Notes under the pieces: model-generated
What the model was told of the DNA's origin: nothing
Databases searched by the model: none
The model's input: the letters and a program-made list of their open reading frames with translations, nothing else
From: Sva-07 sp942492715
GTDB taxonomy: Bacteria > Actinomycetota > Acidimicrobiia > Acidimicrobiales > Ilumatobacteraceae
Reading direction: 5' to 3'
NCBI GenBank assembly: GCA_942492715.1
Contig: CALOFW010000005.1
Span: 62,001-126,000, forward strand
Length of the DNA stretch: 64,000 bases
Program-made: the position numbers and the translations under genes
Shown here: piece by piece, positions 44,580-53,143 of the stretch
How the letters are laid out: each line of letters opens with the position of its first letter
Position numbering within the stretch: the first letter of the stretch is position 1

Positions 44580-44864
44580 ATGCACCGCTCCCCCGCCTCG
44601 CTCGCCCGTCTGGGGCTCCGGATGGGCGAGCCGATCCGCTTCCGGCGCCACGACAAGGGCCGCTGGATCGTCGGACGGGTGGCAGGCATCGAGTTCGACG
44701 GCAGCATCGCCATCCGGGACCCCGACGGGTCGGCGCGCTCGCTGCGAGCCGAACGCGTCGAGATCCGGCGTCCCGGCTCACGAGGTCGCCTGCGATGGCG
44801 GGTCGTCAGCGAGGTCGCCGTCACCTGGGAACAACTGGAGATGTTCGAGCCCACGGAATCCTGA
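44580..44864 (+). CDS. Small hypothetical basic protein
   Basis: 94 residues, not recognised. It appears as a compact beta fold: EPIRFRRHDKGRWIVGRVAG, then FDGSIAIRDPDGSARSL, a basic patch (RRPGSRGRLRWR), and an acidic end (WEQLEMFEPTES). It has a PilZ-like or SH3-like feel, but no motif proves this. Coding character is good and it follows the SDR by 26 bases, perhaps in the same transcript. Confidence 0.62.
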   Translation: MHRSPASLARLGLRMGEPIRFRRHDKGRWIVGRVAGIEFDGSIAIRDPDGSARSLRAERVEIRRPGSRGRLRWRVVSEVAVTWEQLEMFEPTES

Positions 44865-44923
44865 GGCGGCACCTCCGGGATCGGTCGTTCGGCGGCCCCA
44901 CCAACTCCGTGACACCCCCTCGT

Positions 44924-44929
44924 CATGAT
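44924..44929 (+). promoter_or_regulatory. -10 hexamer of the DUF222-HNH gene
   Basis: CATGAT ends 6 bases before ATG 44936; only A2 and T6 match the consensus. Confidence 0.4.
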
Positions 44930-44935
44930 GGAACC

Positions 44936-46363
44936 ATGACCGTCGTCGAGCATCCCTTCGTTGCCGAGGCGCCCGGCGCACCGACTGACGGCGCGCCGTT
45001 CGGCGACGGATCCGGGTGGTTCCCGGCCGACGACGATCGGCCCTTCGACCCGCTCACCGACATCGCGTACGGCCGCACCGACCCACCCGGCATCGAGTGG
45101 GTCGAGGCAGTCGTCGAGCGCTGCTCGCAGGGCCTGGCGATGCTCGAGGCGATCGACCCGTCGGGCTTCGACGCTGCCACCACGGAGACGTGGGCGAGAG
45201 GCGTCGAGCAGCTCCGCCGCCAGTCCGCGGCCGCCGCAATCGCCGTGGCCGACCATCTCGACGCCGCCCAGCCGTTCCGACACCACGGGTTCTTCACGGC
45301 GAAGGCCTGGATGCGACACCACCTCCAGCTGTCGGGTGCCGAGGCCTACGGACGCGTGCAGGAAGCCAAGCTGCGTCGCGCCGTCCGGGTGTGGAACGAC
45401 GCGGTCGCCGGTGGCCAGATCGGCGTCGCCCAGTCCCGGCTGATGGCCCGCATCGCCGCCAACCCCCGCATCCCGGGCGACGTGCTCATCGCCGGCGTGT
45501 GGGAGCTGATGGTCGACGCCATGGACTGCTCCTACGTCGAGTTCGAACGCCGCGCGCTCACCTTCGAAACGCTCGCCGATCCGATCGGCGCCGCCGAGAA
45601 GGCCGAGCACATCCACCAACGGCGCGCAGCGTCACTGCACCAACATCCGAGCGGCGCCTGGACCTTCCACGCCGACCTCGACGAGGTCGGCGGGCCCGAA
45701 TTCCTCGAGATCTTCTCCTGGTACACCGACCGCGAGTTCGACCGCGACTGGGCCGAGGCGAAGGAACGCCTCGGCGACGGCAACGTCGACGTCGCCACAC
45801 TGCGCCGCACCGAGGCCCAGCGCCGGGCCGACGCACTGTTGGAGATGGCCCGGGCGGCGGCGGCCTGCCCACCCGACGCCAAGCGTCCGCTGCCGACGGT
45901 CAACTTCCTCCTCGACGAGGTCACCGCCCACGCCGCAGCCGACAACGATCTCGTCGACCCACTCTCCTACCGCGACGTCACTTCCCGCACCGATCGCGGC
46001 CATCGGGTCGACCCCAACGCCATCATCGGCGTCTCGCTCTGGGCCGTGATCCGCCGCGTCGTCACCGATTCCAGAGGTGTCGTGATCGACCTCGGGCGAA
46101 CCCAACGGCTCTTCACCGGATACGCCCGAGAAGCCGTCATGCTGCTCGAGCCAACCTGCATCTGGCCCGGGTGCGACCAACCACACAGCTGGTGCCACGC
46201 CGACCACCTCACCAGCTGGAGCACACGCGGCCCCACCAACGCCGACAACGGCGCCCCGCTGTGCGCCCGCCACAACCACCTCAAGGAACAGGGCTTCACC
46301 GTCACCCGTGACAGCGACGGCCACTGGCACATCACGGCCCCCGATGGCACCGACCTCTGCTGA
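44936..46363 (+). CDS. DUF222 / HNH endonuclease protein (13E12 type)
   Basis: 475 residues. The N-terminal two thirds is a DUF222 region (ARGVEQLRRQSAAAAIAVAD, KAWMRHHLQLSGAEA, RIAANPRI). The C-terminal HNH domain reads CIWPGCDQPHSWCHADHL then TSWSTRGPTNADNGAPLCARHNHLKEQ, broken here at a natural turn; its Cys pair and His residues would bind metal. These proteins are abundant in actinobacteria and often multicopy (the 13E12 repeat family of mycobacteria); their function is uncertain but DNA cleavage is expected. No direct repeats mark it as newly inserted. Confidence 0.88.
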   Translation: MTVVEHPFVAEAPGAPTDGAPFGDGSGWFPADDDRPFDPLTDIAYGRTDPPGIEWVEAVVERCSQGLAMLEAIDPSGFDAATTETWARGVEQLRRQSAAAAIAVADHLDAAQPFRHHGFFTAKAWMRHHLQLSGAEAYGRVQEAKLRRAVRVWNDAVAGGQIGVAQSRLMARIAANPRIPGDVLIAGVWELMVDAMDCSYVEFERRALTFETLADPIGAAEKAEHIHQRRAASLHQHPSGAWTFHADLDEVGGPEFLEIFSWYTDREFDRDWAEAKERLGDGNVDVATLRRTEAQRRADALLEMARAAAACPPDAKRPLPTVNFLLDEVTAHAAADNDLVDPLSYRDVTSRTDRGHRVDPNAIIGVSLWAVIRRVVTDSRGVVIDLGRTQRLFTGYAREAVMLLEPTCIWPGCDQPHSWCHADHLTSWSTRGPTNADNGAPLCARHNHLKEQGFTVTRDSDGHWHITAPDGTDLC

Positions 46364-46381
46364 ACAGCCGAGGGCGGAGAG

Positions 46382-47395
46382 TCAGGAGCCGGAATGCGCT
46401 GCGAGGTAGGCGCTCATCAGCTCGGCCGGGATCCGACCGCGGTCGCTCACGGCCAGTCCCTGCTCCGACGCCCAGGAGCGAACTTCCGCCGGGGTCGGGG
46501 TCCGGCGTGGAACCGCTCCGGCCGGCACGAGCTGAGCAGCTCGTTCCTCGCCGACCCGATCGTGCATGGCGTGCTCCACTGCCGCGCCGAAGAACCGGTA
46601 CGTCCACTCCTGAGCGAGTTGGCGGGTTTCCGCGAACACGATCGAGACCGACGGATACCGCACCGCGGCCTCGGCGAGCTGCGTGGCGATCGATGCCGGG
46701 CGCACGTGGCGCAGCTTGAAGATCGCCGAGTATCGATCCTCCACCACGATCGCCGCGACGCCGCCAGGTCCATCCTCCGGGTCGGAACCGGCGACGAACG
46801 CCGACAGCTCCGCGAGCACCATCCACAACTTCCCGCCAACGATCGTCGACACCAGGTCGTCGATGCTCTTGCGCTCGACGACGGCGATCACCCGCCCATC
46901 GGCCTCCACCGCATAGTCGCCGACCGGAATCGCCTGTTTCGCCGTCGTCGCCTGCTGCTCGGTGAACTTCCACGCGTATCGCTCGCGGGTGTCGACCAGC
47001 ACGTGCAGTTCGTGGCCGGATGCCTTCGCCGTAGGGACCCGAACGCTCGGTCGAGCCTGTTTGCTGGTGCGCGCCGACTGCCAGAACACCATCTCGCGAC
47101 CGCGCGCAGTGGTGAACACGAACTGCGAGCGGTTCTCGCGGCCGCGGTCGAGCACCAGGTCGACCGCCACGCCGCGGCGGACGCACGAACGCACAGCGAC
47201 GCGCTCGACGATCTCGACCTCGTCCGGCGACGGCCAGGCGTCGGCCGGATGACAGTAGATCTTGCTGGTGCGCGGCCAGGTGTCCTTCGCCTTCAGCACC
47301 ACAGCTCCCGACGGAAGGGGGATGCGCAACAGGTACGGCAACGACGACGACTCGTCCGGGTTCCGCGCGATGACGAAGTCCTCCACGCCCCTCAC
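46382..47395 (-). CDS. ERCC4-type nuclease with Lsr2-like C-terminal DNA-binding tail
   Basis: 337 residues. The centre is an ERCC4/XPF-type nuclease: HVLVDTRERYAWKF, VGDYAVEADG and VVERKSIDDLVSTI, carrying the D-x-R-E, G-D and ERKxxxD residues that hold the metal. The N-terminal 120 residues are an unknown domain with several Trp and basic residues. The end, TPAEVRSWASEQGLAVSDRG followed by RIPAELMSAYLAAH, resembles the Lsr2 DNA-binding domain. It would cut branched DNA. Its ATG overlaps the stop of the ComB-like gene by four bases. Confidence 0.85.
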   Translation of the reverse strand: MRGVEDFVIARNPDESSSLPYLLRIPLPSGAVVLKAKDTWPRTSKIYCHPADAWPSPDEVEIVERVAVRSCVRRGVAVDLVLDRGRENRSQFVFTTARGREMVFWQSARTSKQARPSVRVPTAKASGHELHVLVDTRERYAWKFTEQQATTAKQAIPVGDYAVEADGRVIAVVERKSIDDLVSTIVGGKLWMVLAELSAFVAGSDPEDGPGGVAAIVVEDRYSAIFKLRHVRPASIATQLAEAAVRYPSVSIVFAETRQLAQEWTYRFFGAAVEHAMHDRVGEERAAQLVPAGAVPRRTPTPAEVRSWASEQGLAVSDRGRIPAELMSAYLAAHSGS

Positions 47396-48087
47396 CGTAG
47401 GCCGCGGGGCGTCAGACGGAGGCCGAGCGGGGTGCGCTCGACCTCCATGGCGAAGTCGAACGCGTCGACGGTGGCGGCGAGGTCGATGTCGGTCGGGTCG
47501 CAGTGTTCGGGGCCGAGCGCGAGGGTCTTGGCCGCCTCGTTCGTTGCCAACAGGGCGGCCGACGTGGCTGCGGCGTCGAGCGGTCGGCCGAGCCGAGCCC
47601 GTTCGATCAGGTCGGCGGCCAGTGCATCGTCACCGCCGGTGGTGTCCGGCGCGTCCTCGAAACGGCCCGTGATCACATAGGTCGGCTCGCCGAGGCCGGC
47701 GTCGTTCACCGCCCGTGCAGTCGCCGACGCGCACGCAAGGCTCGCGGCCCACAACCGATCGGCATCGGTCGCAGCGACCACACCGCGGGTGCCGGCCGAG
47801 GTGCGTTGCACCAGTGTACGACCGGTGAGGTCGGCACGGCTGACCATCGCCGGCGAGTTCGGGTAGTCGAATCCCTTCGGACGCAGACCGCGGCTCTCAC
47901 CGACCGCAATCGTGCCGGGATGCGCATCCTTGAACGCCAGGGCGTCATCGACGGCGCCGACCAGGTAGATCTCGGCCGCGCCCGCCCCGAACGCATACGC
48001 CGCGGTCGTGAATGCACGGATCACGTCGACCACCACGACCGGACCGCGCACGCCGTCGAGTTCCCATCGGGCGAGGTGCCGAGCCAT
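47392..48087 (-). CDS. 2-phosphosulfolactate phosphatase (ComB) family protein
   Basis: 231 residues. ComB removes phosphate from 2-phosphosulfolactate in coenzyme M synthesis; in bacteria the family also occurs where no coenzyme M is made. Blocks are VVVVDVIRAFTTAAYAFGAG, GESRGLRPKGFDYPNSP, TSAGTRGV and the later ASATARAV, all family-typical. There is no ComA or ComC in the window. It is coupled to the ERCC4 nuclease, a pairing without an obvious biochemical reason. Whether it acts on phosphosulfolactate here is uncertain. Confidence 0.85.
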   Translation of the reverse strand: MARHLARWELDGVRGPVVVVDVIRAFTTAAYAFGAGAAEIYLVGAVDDALAFKDAHPGTIAVGESRGLRPKGFDYPNSPAMVSRADLTGRTLVQRTSAGTRGVVAATDADRLWAASLACASATARAVNDAGLGEPTYVITGRFEDAPDTTGGDDALAADLIERARLGRPLDAAATSAALLATNEAAKTLALGPEHCDPTDIDLAATVDAFDFAMEVERTPLGLRLTPRGLR

Positions 48088-48141
48088 CAGCGACCGCCGG
48101 AGCGTTCGACGATCGTGGCGCCGCAGACCATCGTCGGAGCG

Positions 48142-49146
48142 TCAGAACGACGGGCGGACGCCGACGATGCTCGCTCGCTCCATCACCCGGACGTCGGGCC
48201 AGTAGTCGCTCGACGCGTAGTGCTGTACCGCCAGGTTGTCCCACATGGCGACCGAGTTGGGATGCCAGTGGAATCGGCAGTGGTATTCGAGCGTGTTCGC
48301 CTGGGCGAACAGCGTCACCAACAGTTCGTCCGACTCGGCGGGGTCGAGGCCGACGATGCGAGTCGTGAAGAACCGATTGACGTACAGCAACCGATCACCG
48401 GAGACCGGGTGATGCACCACGACCGGATGCTCGACGACCGGGTACTTCTCGCGCATCGCCGCGGCGTCGGCGCCCGTGATCGTCTGACCGAACGCCTGCA
48501 TGTAGTCGTGTTCGGCGACGAGGCCCTCGATGCGGTCCTTCACCTCGTCCGACAGGCCCTCGTAGGCAGCGTTCATGTCGCAGAACAGGGTGTCGCCACC
48601 GGTGTCGGGCACCTCGATCGCGCGGAGGACGGCGCCCTTCGACGGCACCTCGCGCCACGTGACGTCGTGGTGCCAGCCGTTCTCGTAGCCGCCGGTGTCG
48701 GCGTCCTTGGCGAAACGGACCAACTCCGGGCGTTCGTCGTTGCTGGCGAAGAACGGGTGGACCTCCAACTCGCCGAAACGCCGGGCGAAGGCGACGTGCT
48801 GCTCGGCGGTGAGCTGCTGGTCGCGGAAGAACAGCACCTTGTAGTCGACCCATGCTCGCGAGAGTTCCTCGAACACGTCGTCGGCGAGTGGCTTCGACAG
48901 GTCGAGGCCCTTGACGATGCCGCCGAGCGTGGCTCCGACCTGGCGGACCTCGAAGTGCTCCCACTCGAGCGCCGTCAGCCGGATGCGTTCCGCCGCGAGG
49001 TGGGCGACCGGGCCGATCACGGCCTTGTCCGGGCCGAAGGTGAGCTTGCGGGCGTTGAACTCGCCGATGTCACCCGACGGTTCGATCCCCTCCATCTTGG
49101 CGATCGCCGAGTTCGTGGTCTCCAGGTCGTCGTCGGTGATGCTCAT
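48142..49146 (-). CDS. TauD/TfdA-family Fe(II)/2-oxoglutarate dioxygenase
   Basis: 334 residues. Iron ligands are His159 and Asp161 in WHHDVTW and His309 in VQHYASSDYWPD; an Arg near residue 320 would bind 2-oxoglutarate. ATLGGIVKGLDLSKPL and LFFRDQQLTAEQHVAFARRFG are typical of alpha-ketoglutarate-dependent taurine-type dioxygenases. It hydroxylates an organosulfonate or similar anion. An extra N-terminal segment (about 60 residues) is longer than TauD. A TACGTT lies about 36 bases upstream and a GAGAGGACG near the start, so this gene has a leader. Confidence 0.88.
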   Translation of the reverse strand: MSITDDDLETTNSAIAKMEGIEPSGDIGEFNARKLTFGPDKAVIGPVAHLAAERIRLTALEWEHFEVRQVGATLGGIVKGLDLSKPLADDVFEELSRAWVDYKVLFFRDQQLTAEQHVAFARRFGELEVHPFFASNDERPELVRFAKDADTGGYENGWHHDVTWREVPSKGAVLRAIEVPDTGGDTLFCDMNAAYEGLSDEVKDRIEGLVAEHDYMQAFGQTITGADAAAMREKYPVVEHPVVVHHPVSGDRLLYVNRFFTTRIVGLDPAESDELLVTLFAQANTLEYHCRFHWHPNSVAMWDNLAVQHYASSDYWPDVRVMERASIVGVRPSF

Positions 49147-49335
49147 CTCGTCCTCTCACGCGCAGCGCGGGTCGCTGCTGCCCCAACGTAGCTCTCGACG
49201 GTGTGGCCGACCTCGGCCGTGGCTCGCAGCATGCCGGGTCCGTGACGATGGCCTCTTGTGGGCATCTCGACCAGGTGAGACCGTACTGGTGGCACGCCGG
49301 TGCCGACCCATCAAACTCAACGAAGGGAGTTCATC

Positions 49336-49872
49336 ATGACGACTCTCACGGATCGAGAGGAGAAGACGACAACAGGGACCGAAGTAGACAGCAGCCAATC
49401 CGGGCATCCCGACAGGGGCAACCGGACGCTGAAGGTGATCGTCATCGCATTGGCGGTCGCGCTGGTCGGCCTCGGCGCATGGGTGATCATCGATCGCTCC
49501 TCGACGCCTGCCACGGCCCCGAGTGACGACATTGCCCAGGTGTGGGATGACTACACGGATGCATGGAACAACTACGACGGTGACGCGTTCCTGGAGATCA
49601 CGACCGACGACTACACGTTCGTGTCGGAGATGGGAACGGCGAGCGCGACATCCCAGGCGGCCTCCATCAACGGGATGGGCCGCTACGACTGGCAGGTCAC
49701 GCCGGTCGGCGAGCGGGTCATGGCCGGTGACGGCCCGTGGTTCGTGACCCAGGTCAACCGGGTGCAGGACAGCACCATGACCGAACCCGTGGAGGGGATC
49801 AGCGTGATGACCATCGTCGACGACGGTGGCGTGCTGCGAGTCGCCAACCACACGTTCTACGGTGATCTCTGA
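49336..49872 (+). CDS. Membrane-anchored NTF2/SnoaL-like protein
   Basis: 178 residues. A charged N-terminus, then one membrane helix (LKVIVIALAVALVGLGAWVI, residues about 32-51). The extracytoplasmic part looks like a SnoaL/NTF2-like fold (VWDDYTDAWNNYDGDAFLEI, TTDDYTFV, VTPVGERVMAG). The ATG has an AAGGGAG ribosome binding site, so it has a leader. Base use is a little less GC-rich than neighbours. Function unknown; such domains bind small molecules or act as mammalian-cell-entry-associated partners in other actinobacteria. Confidence 0.78.
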   Translation: MTTLTDREEKTTTGTEVDSSQSGHPDRGNRTLKVIVIALAVALVGLGAWVIIDRSSTPATAPSDDIAQVWDDYTDAWNNYDGDAFLEITTDDYTFVSEMGTASATSQAASINGMGRYDWQVTPVGERVMAGDGPWFVTQVNRVQDSTMTEPVEGISVMTIVDDGGVLRVANHTFYGDL

Positions 49873-49976
49873 GCGGACAACGCACCTCCGACAGCAACAA
49901 CGCCGGGGGTGTGCCCGCGCGCTGGCCGGGTTCTGGCCGGGTTCGCTCCGACTGAATCCGCCCTGATCAGCCAACG

Positions 49977-49982
49977 TAACGT
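49977..49982 (+). promoter_or_regulatory. -10 hexamer of the 49990 gene (leaderless)
   Basis: TAACGT ends exactly 7 bases before ATG 49990. Confidence 0.6.
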
Positions 49983-49989
49983 CGCCATC

Positions 49990-51033
49990 ATGGCCGTGAG
50001 ACTGGACGAGTCCGACGAATACATGCACGAACTCGGCCCCGAGCCGAACTTCAACGAGAGCATGTACATCAACTGCTTCGATCCGGCGCAGGGCGTCGGC
50101 GGCTGGTTCCGGATGGGCAACCGCGCCAACGAGGGCACCGCCGAGATGACGGTGTGCCTGTACCTGCCTCCGGAGGTCGATGGCGGCAACCGCCAGGTCG
50201 GGTTCATGTTCAAGCGGCCCGCGATCGAGAACAACCACGCGCTCGACGCCGCCGGGCTCACCTGGACGATGGTGAAGCCGTTCGAGGAACTGCGCATCGA
50301 CTACGTCGGCAAGGTCGTCGTGCTCGACGAGCCCGAGCAGATGGCCGACCCGAAGGAGGCGTTCACGAACAACCCGTACGCCGAGGCGGAGATCCACATC
50401 ACCTTCACCGGCCAGGGGCGGCCGAGCATGTTCGGCGGCGAGCCCGACGAGCCTCACGAGAAGCCGGGCGAGGAGTTCGCCAAGGGCCACTACGAGCAAC
50501 TCGTGGAGGCGACCGGCACGATGCGCGTCGGCGAGCGGGAGTGGCAGATCGCCGGGTTCGGTCTGCGCGACCACTCCTGGGGCCCGCGCTACTGGCAGGC
50601 GCCGTGGTACTACCGATGGTTGACGGTCAACGTCGACGAGAACTTCGGGTTCATGGCGAGCCGTGTCGCCAAGCGCGACAGCGACGGCACCCGCGGCGGC
50701 TTCGTGTGGGAGAACGGCGTGATGCACCTGTGCGATGACGTGCGGATCTCGACCGAGACACGCGGCGACGAGCGCTACCACGACCGCATCGAGGGCACGA
50801 TCCGCTCCAGCCGTAGCGACCGCGAGTGGAACTTCACCGGCGAGGCGCTCAGCCTGATCCCGCTGCGCAACCGGCGCCAGACGCCCGACGGCGACTGGTT
50901 GCAGACCCGCATCTCCGAGGCGTACACCAAGTGGACGATCCACTCCGGCGACTACGAGGGTCGAGTCGGCTTCGGCATGTCGGAGTACCTCGACCAGATC
51001 GTCGACGGCCGGCCCGTCGGCATCGCCGAATAG
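49990..51033 (+). CDS. Uncharacterised lipocalin-like protein (CrtC/AttH-like pattern)
   Basis: 347 residues without signal or membrane segments. It has many beta strands. The sequence GFGLRDHSWGPRYWQAPWYY near residue 195 is a conserved motif of a family of unknown function found in actinobacterial steroid and lipid gene regions, and is reminiscent of hydroxyneurosporene-synthase/AttH-like proteins. MSEYLDQIVDGRPVG at the end is similar to that family. I do not assign an activity. ATG 49990 is set by a -10 hexamer 7 bases upstream. Confidence 0.72.
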   Translation: MAVRLDESDEYMHELGPEPNFNESMYINCFDPAQGVGGWFRMGNRANEGTAEMTVCLYLPPEVDGGNRQVGFMFKRPAIENNHALDAAGLTWTMVKPFEELRIDYVGKVVVLDEPEQMADPKEAFTNNPYAEAEIHITFTGQGRPSMFGGEPDEPHEKPGEEFAKGHYEQLVEATGTMRVGEREWQIAGFGLRDHSWGPRYWQAPWYYRWLTVNVDENFGFMASRVAKRDSDGTRGGFVWENGVMHLCDDVRISTETRGDERYHDRIEGTIRSSRSDREWNFTGEALSLIPLRNRRQTPDGDWLQTRISEAYTKWTIHSGDYEGRVGFGMSEYLDQIVDGRPVGIAE

Positions 51034-51071
51034 CGCCGGACCGAGCAGGCTGGGTCCGGACACGCGCGGGG

Positions 51072-51077
51072 TACCGT
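51072..51077 (+). promoter_or_regulatory. -10 hexamer of the S9 peptidase (leaderless)
   Basis: TACCGT ends 8 bases before ATG 51086. Confidence 0.55.
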
Positions 51078-51085
51078 CGGGCCGC

Positions 51086-53143
51086 ATGAGTCAGCTGCCA
51101 CCGCCGTCGCCTCCCACCGCTCCCACCGAGCCCACCACTCCCCCGTCGGGGCCGTCACATCGCGAGATCGCGGAGCAACTGATCGACGGGCGCAGCGTCG
51201 TCGGTCAGGTGGCCGTCAGCCCCGACGGGCAACACGTGGCGTTCGTGGTGGCCACCACGAACCTGGCGAAGAACACCACGATCACGCGGGTCTGGATCGA
51301 CGACGCCCCGGTGACAGCGGGTGACCACGACGGCAACCCGACCTGGTCGCCCGACGGTCGATTCCTCGCGTTCACGTCACGCCGCGGGGAGACCAAGGGC
51401 GACTCCACGCTGCACGTCCTTCCCGTGGCCGCCGCCGGCGAGGTCAGGACGTTGTGCACGAGGCCCGACGGCCTCGGCGACGTCGCCTGGTCACCCGACG
51501 GTCGCCTGGTCGCCTTCACCAGCCGAACTCGCCACGAGCGCTACAGCGCCGAGAGCGTCGCCTGGCAGTCGCCGCGCAAGGTCGAGCGGCTCTTCAGCCG
51601 CCTCAACGGGCAGGACTGGATCTTCGACCGCCCGAATCACGTGTACGTGATCGAGGCCGACGGGACCGGGACGCCTCGCAACCTCACACCCGGCGAGTTC
51701 CAGCACTCAGGGGTCAGTTGGCTGCGCGATGCCAGCGGCATCGTGACCTCGGCGCAGCGCCACGACACCTGGGACCGCGACCACGCCAGGGACCTGTACG
51801 TCGTGTCGGTGCCCGAGCACGGCGACGGCGACGAGGACGGCTCGAACGTACGCGCCCTCACGGCCCACGACGGTCAGTACGGCCAGCCGTCGGTGTCGCC
51901 GGACGGGTCACTCGTCGCGTTCATCGGCTCCGCCGATCCGAGCATCTTCCCGCAGAACGCCAAGGTGGGGATCCTGCCGATCGAGGGCGACGACCACCCG
52001 CACGGTGACATCCGGTGGATCTCCGCCGGGCTCGACCGCACGTTCCTTCCGACCGTGGGTGGGCGCGCTCCGGTCTGGGAGTCCGACACCCATCTGCTCG
52101 CAACCGCCGAGGATCGTGGCGCCACGCACCTGTACCGGCTCCCTGCCGACGGTTCGTTCGTCCCCGCACCGCTCACCGAGGGCACGGTGTCGGTGACGTC
52201 GTTCGATGCGGCGGCCGGCCTCGTGGCCCGGGCGCAGGAATCCGCAACCCACCCCGCCGAGCTCCACGTCGACGACGAGCGCCGCACCCACGTCGGCGAC
52301 GAACTCGCGGCAGGACTGCTCGGGTGGGAACACTTCACCGCCCGCACGACCGACGGCACCGACGAGATCGACGCCTGGATCATGCGTCCGGCCGACTTCG
52401 ACGAGACGAAGCGCTACCCGGTGCTGCTCAACGTCCACGGTGGTCCGCACACCCAGTACGGCGAGTATCTCTTCGACGAGTTCCAGATGCAGGCGGCCGC
52501 CGGCTTCGTGGTGGTGTTCGGCAACCCGCGCGGCAGCAGCGGCCGGCACACCGGCTGGGGGCAGGCGATCCAGGGGCCCAATCATCCGACCGTGCCGGGC
52601 CCGGGTTGGGGCACCGTCGACGTCGACGACGTTCTCGCGATCATCGACACCGCACTCGACCGATACGACTTCTGCGACGTCGACCGGGTCGGCATGCTCG
52701 GCGGCTCCTACGGCGGCTGGATGGCCACGTGGCTCGCCGGCCATCACGGCGATCGGTTCCGGGCGTTCTGCTCCGAACGGGCCGTCAACAACGCCACCGC
52801 GCTGGAGTTGTCCTCCGACATCTCGACGGCGTTCAACGCGGTGCACGGCGTGAACCATCTGGAGGATCCCGCGGAGTACGTGCGCATGTCGCCGGTGACC
52901 GCGGTCCGCAACATCGACAAGCCGATGCTGATCATCCATTCCGAGGAGGACTGGCGCTGCCCGATCGGCCAGGCCGAGGAGCTGTGGGTCGCACTGAAGC
53001 TGCTCGACAAGGACGTCGACTTCTACCGCTTCCCCGGCGAGAACCACGAGCTCTCCCGTTCGGGGTCGCCGCTCCACCGCGTCCAGCGCGGCGAGATCAT
53101 CCTCGACTGGTTCGCCGAGAAGTTGAGCGATGGATCGCCTTGA
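51086..53143 (+). CDS. S9-family prolyl oligopeptidase (acylaminoacyl-peptidase type)
   Basis: 685 residues. The N-terminal part (to about 420) is a beta-propeller with repeated TolB-like units (SPDGQHVAFV, SPDGRFLAFTS, SPDGRLVAFTS). The catalytic alpha/beta domain has Ser541 in GGSYGGW, Asp622 in HSEEDWRCP and His654 in GENHELSRSG. It cleaves short peptides or N-acylated peptides in the cytoplasm; no signal peptide. The Pro/Thr-rich first 25 residues are probably disordered. Its 3' end overlaps the convergent P-type ATPase gene by 47 bases. Confidence 0.92.
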   Translation: MSQLPPPSPPTAPTEPTTPPSGPSHREIAEQLIDGRSVVGQVAVSPDGQHVAFVVATTNLAKNTTITRVWIDDAPVTAGDHDGNPTWSPDGRFLAFTSRRGETKGDSTLHVLPVAAAGEVRTLCTRPDGLGDVAWSPDGRLVAFTSRTRHERYSAESVAWQSPRKVERLFSRLNGQDWIFDRPNHVYVIEADGTGTPRNLTPGEFQHSGVSWLRDASGIVTSAQRHDTWDRDHARDLYVVSVPEHGDGDEDGSNVRALTAHDGQYGQPSVSPDGSLVAFIGSADPSIFPQNAKVGILPIEGDDHPHGDIRWISAGLDRTFLPTVGGRAPVWESDTHLLATAEDRGATHLYRLPADGSFVPAPLTEGTVSVTSFDAAAGLVARAQESATHPAELHVDDERRTHVGDELAAGLLGWEHFTARTTDGTDEIDAWIMRPADFDETKRYPVLLNVHGGPHTQYGEYLFDEFQMQAAAGFVVVFGNPRGSSGRHTGWGQAIQGPNHPTVPGPGWGTVDVDDVLAIIDTALDRYDFCDVDRVGMLGGSYGGWMATWLAGHHGDRFRAFCSERAVNNATALELSSDISTAFNAVHGVNHLEDPAEYVRMSPVTAVRNIDKPMLIIHSEEDWRCPIGQAEELWVALKLLDKDVDFYRFPGENHELSRSGSPLHRVQRGEIILDWFAEKLSDGSP

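Noticed and set aside
44936..46363. DUF222-HNH gene as part of an insertion sequence
   Set aside because: I found no terminal inverted repeats, target duplications or transposase around it.
49156..51087. Minus-strand frame over 49156-51087
   Set aside because: It crosses two plus-strand genes with good starts and lacks any motif; the composition is that of a shadow frame.
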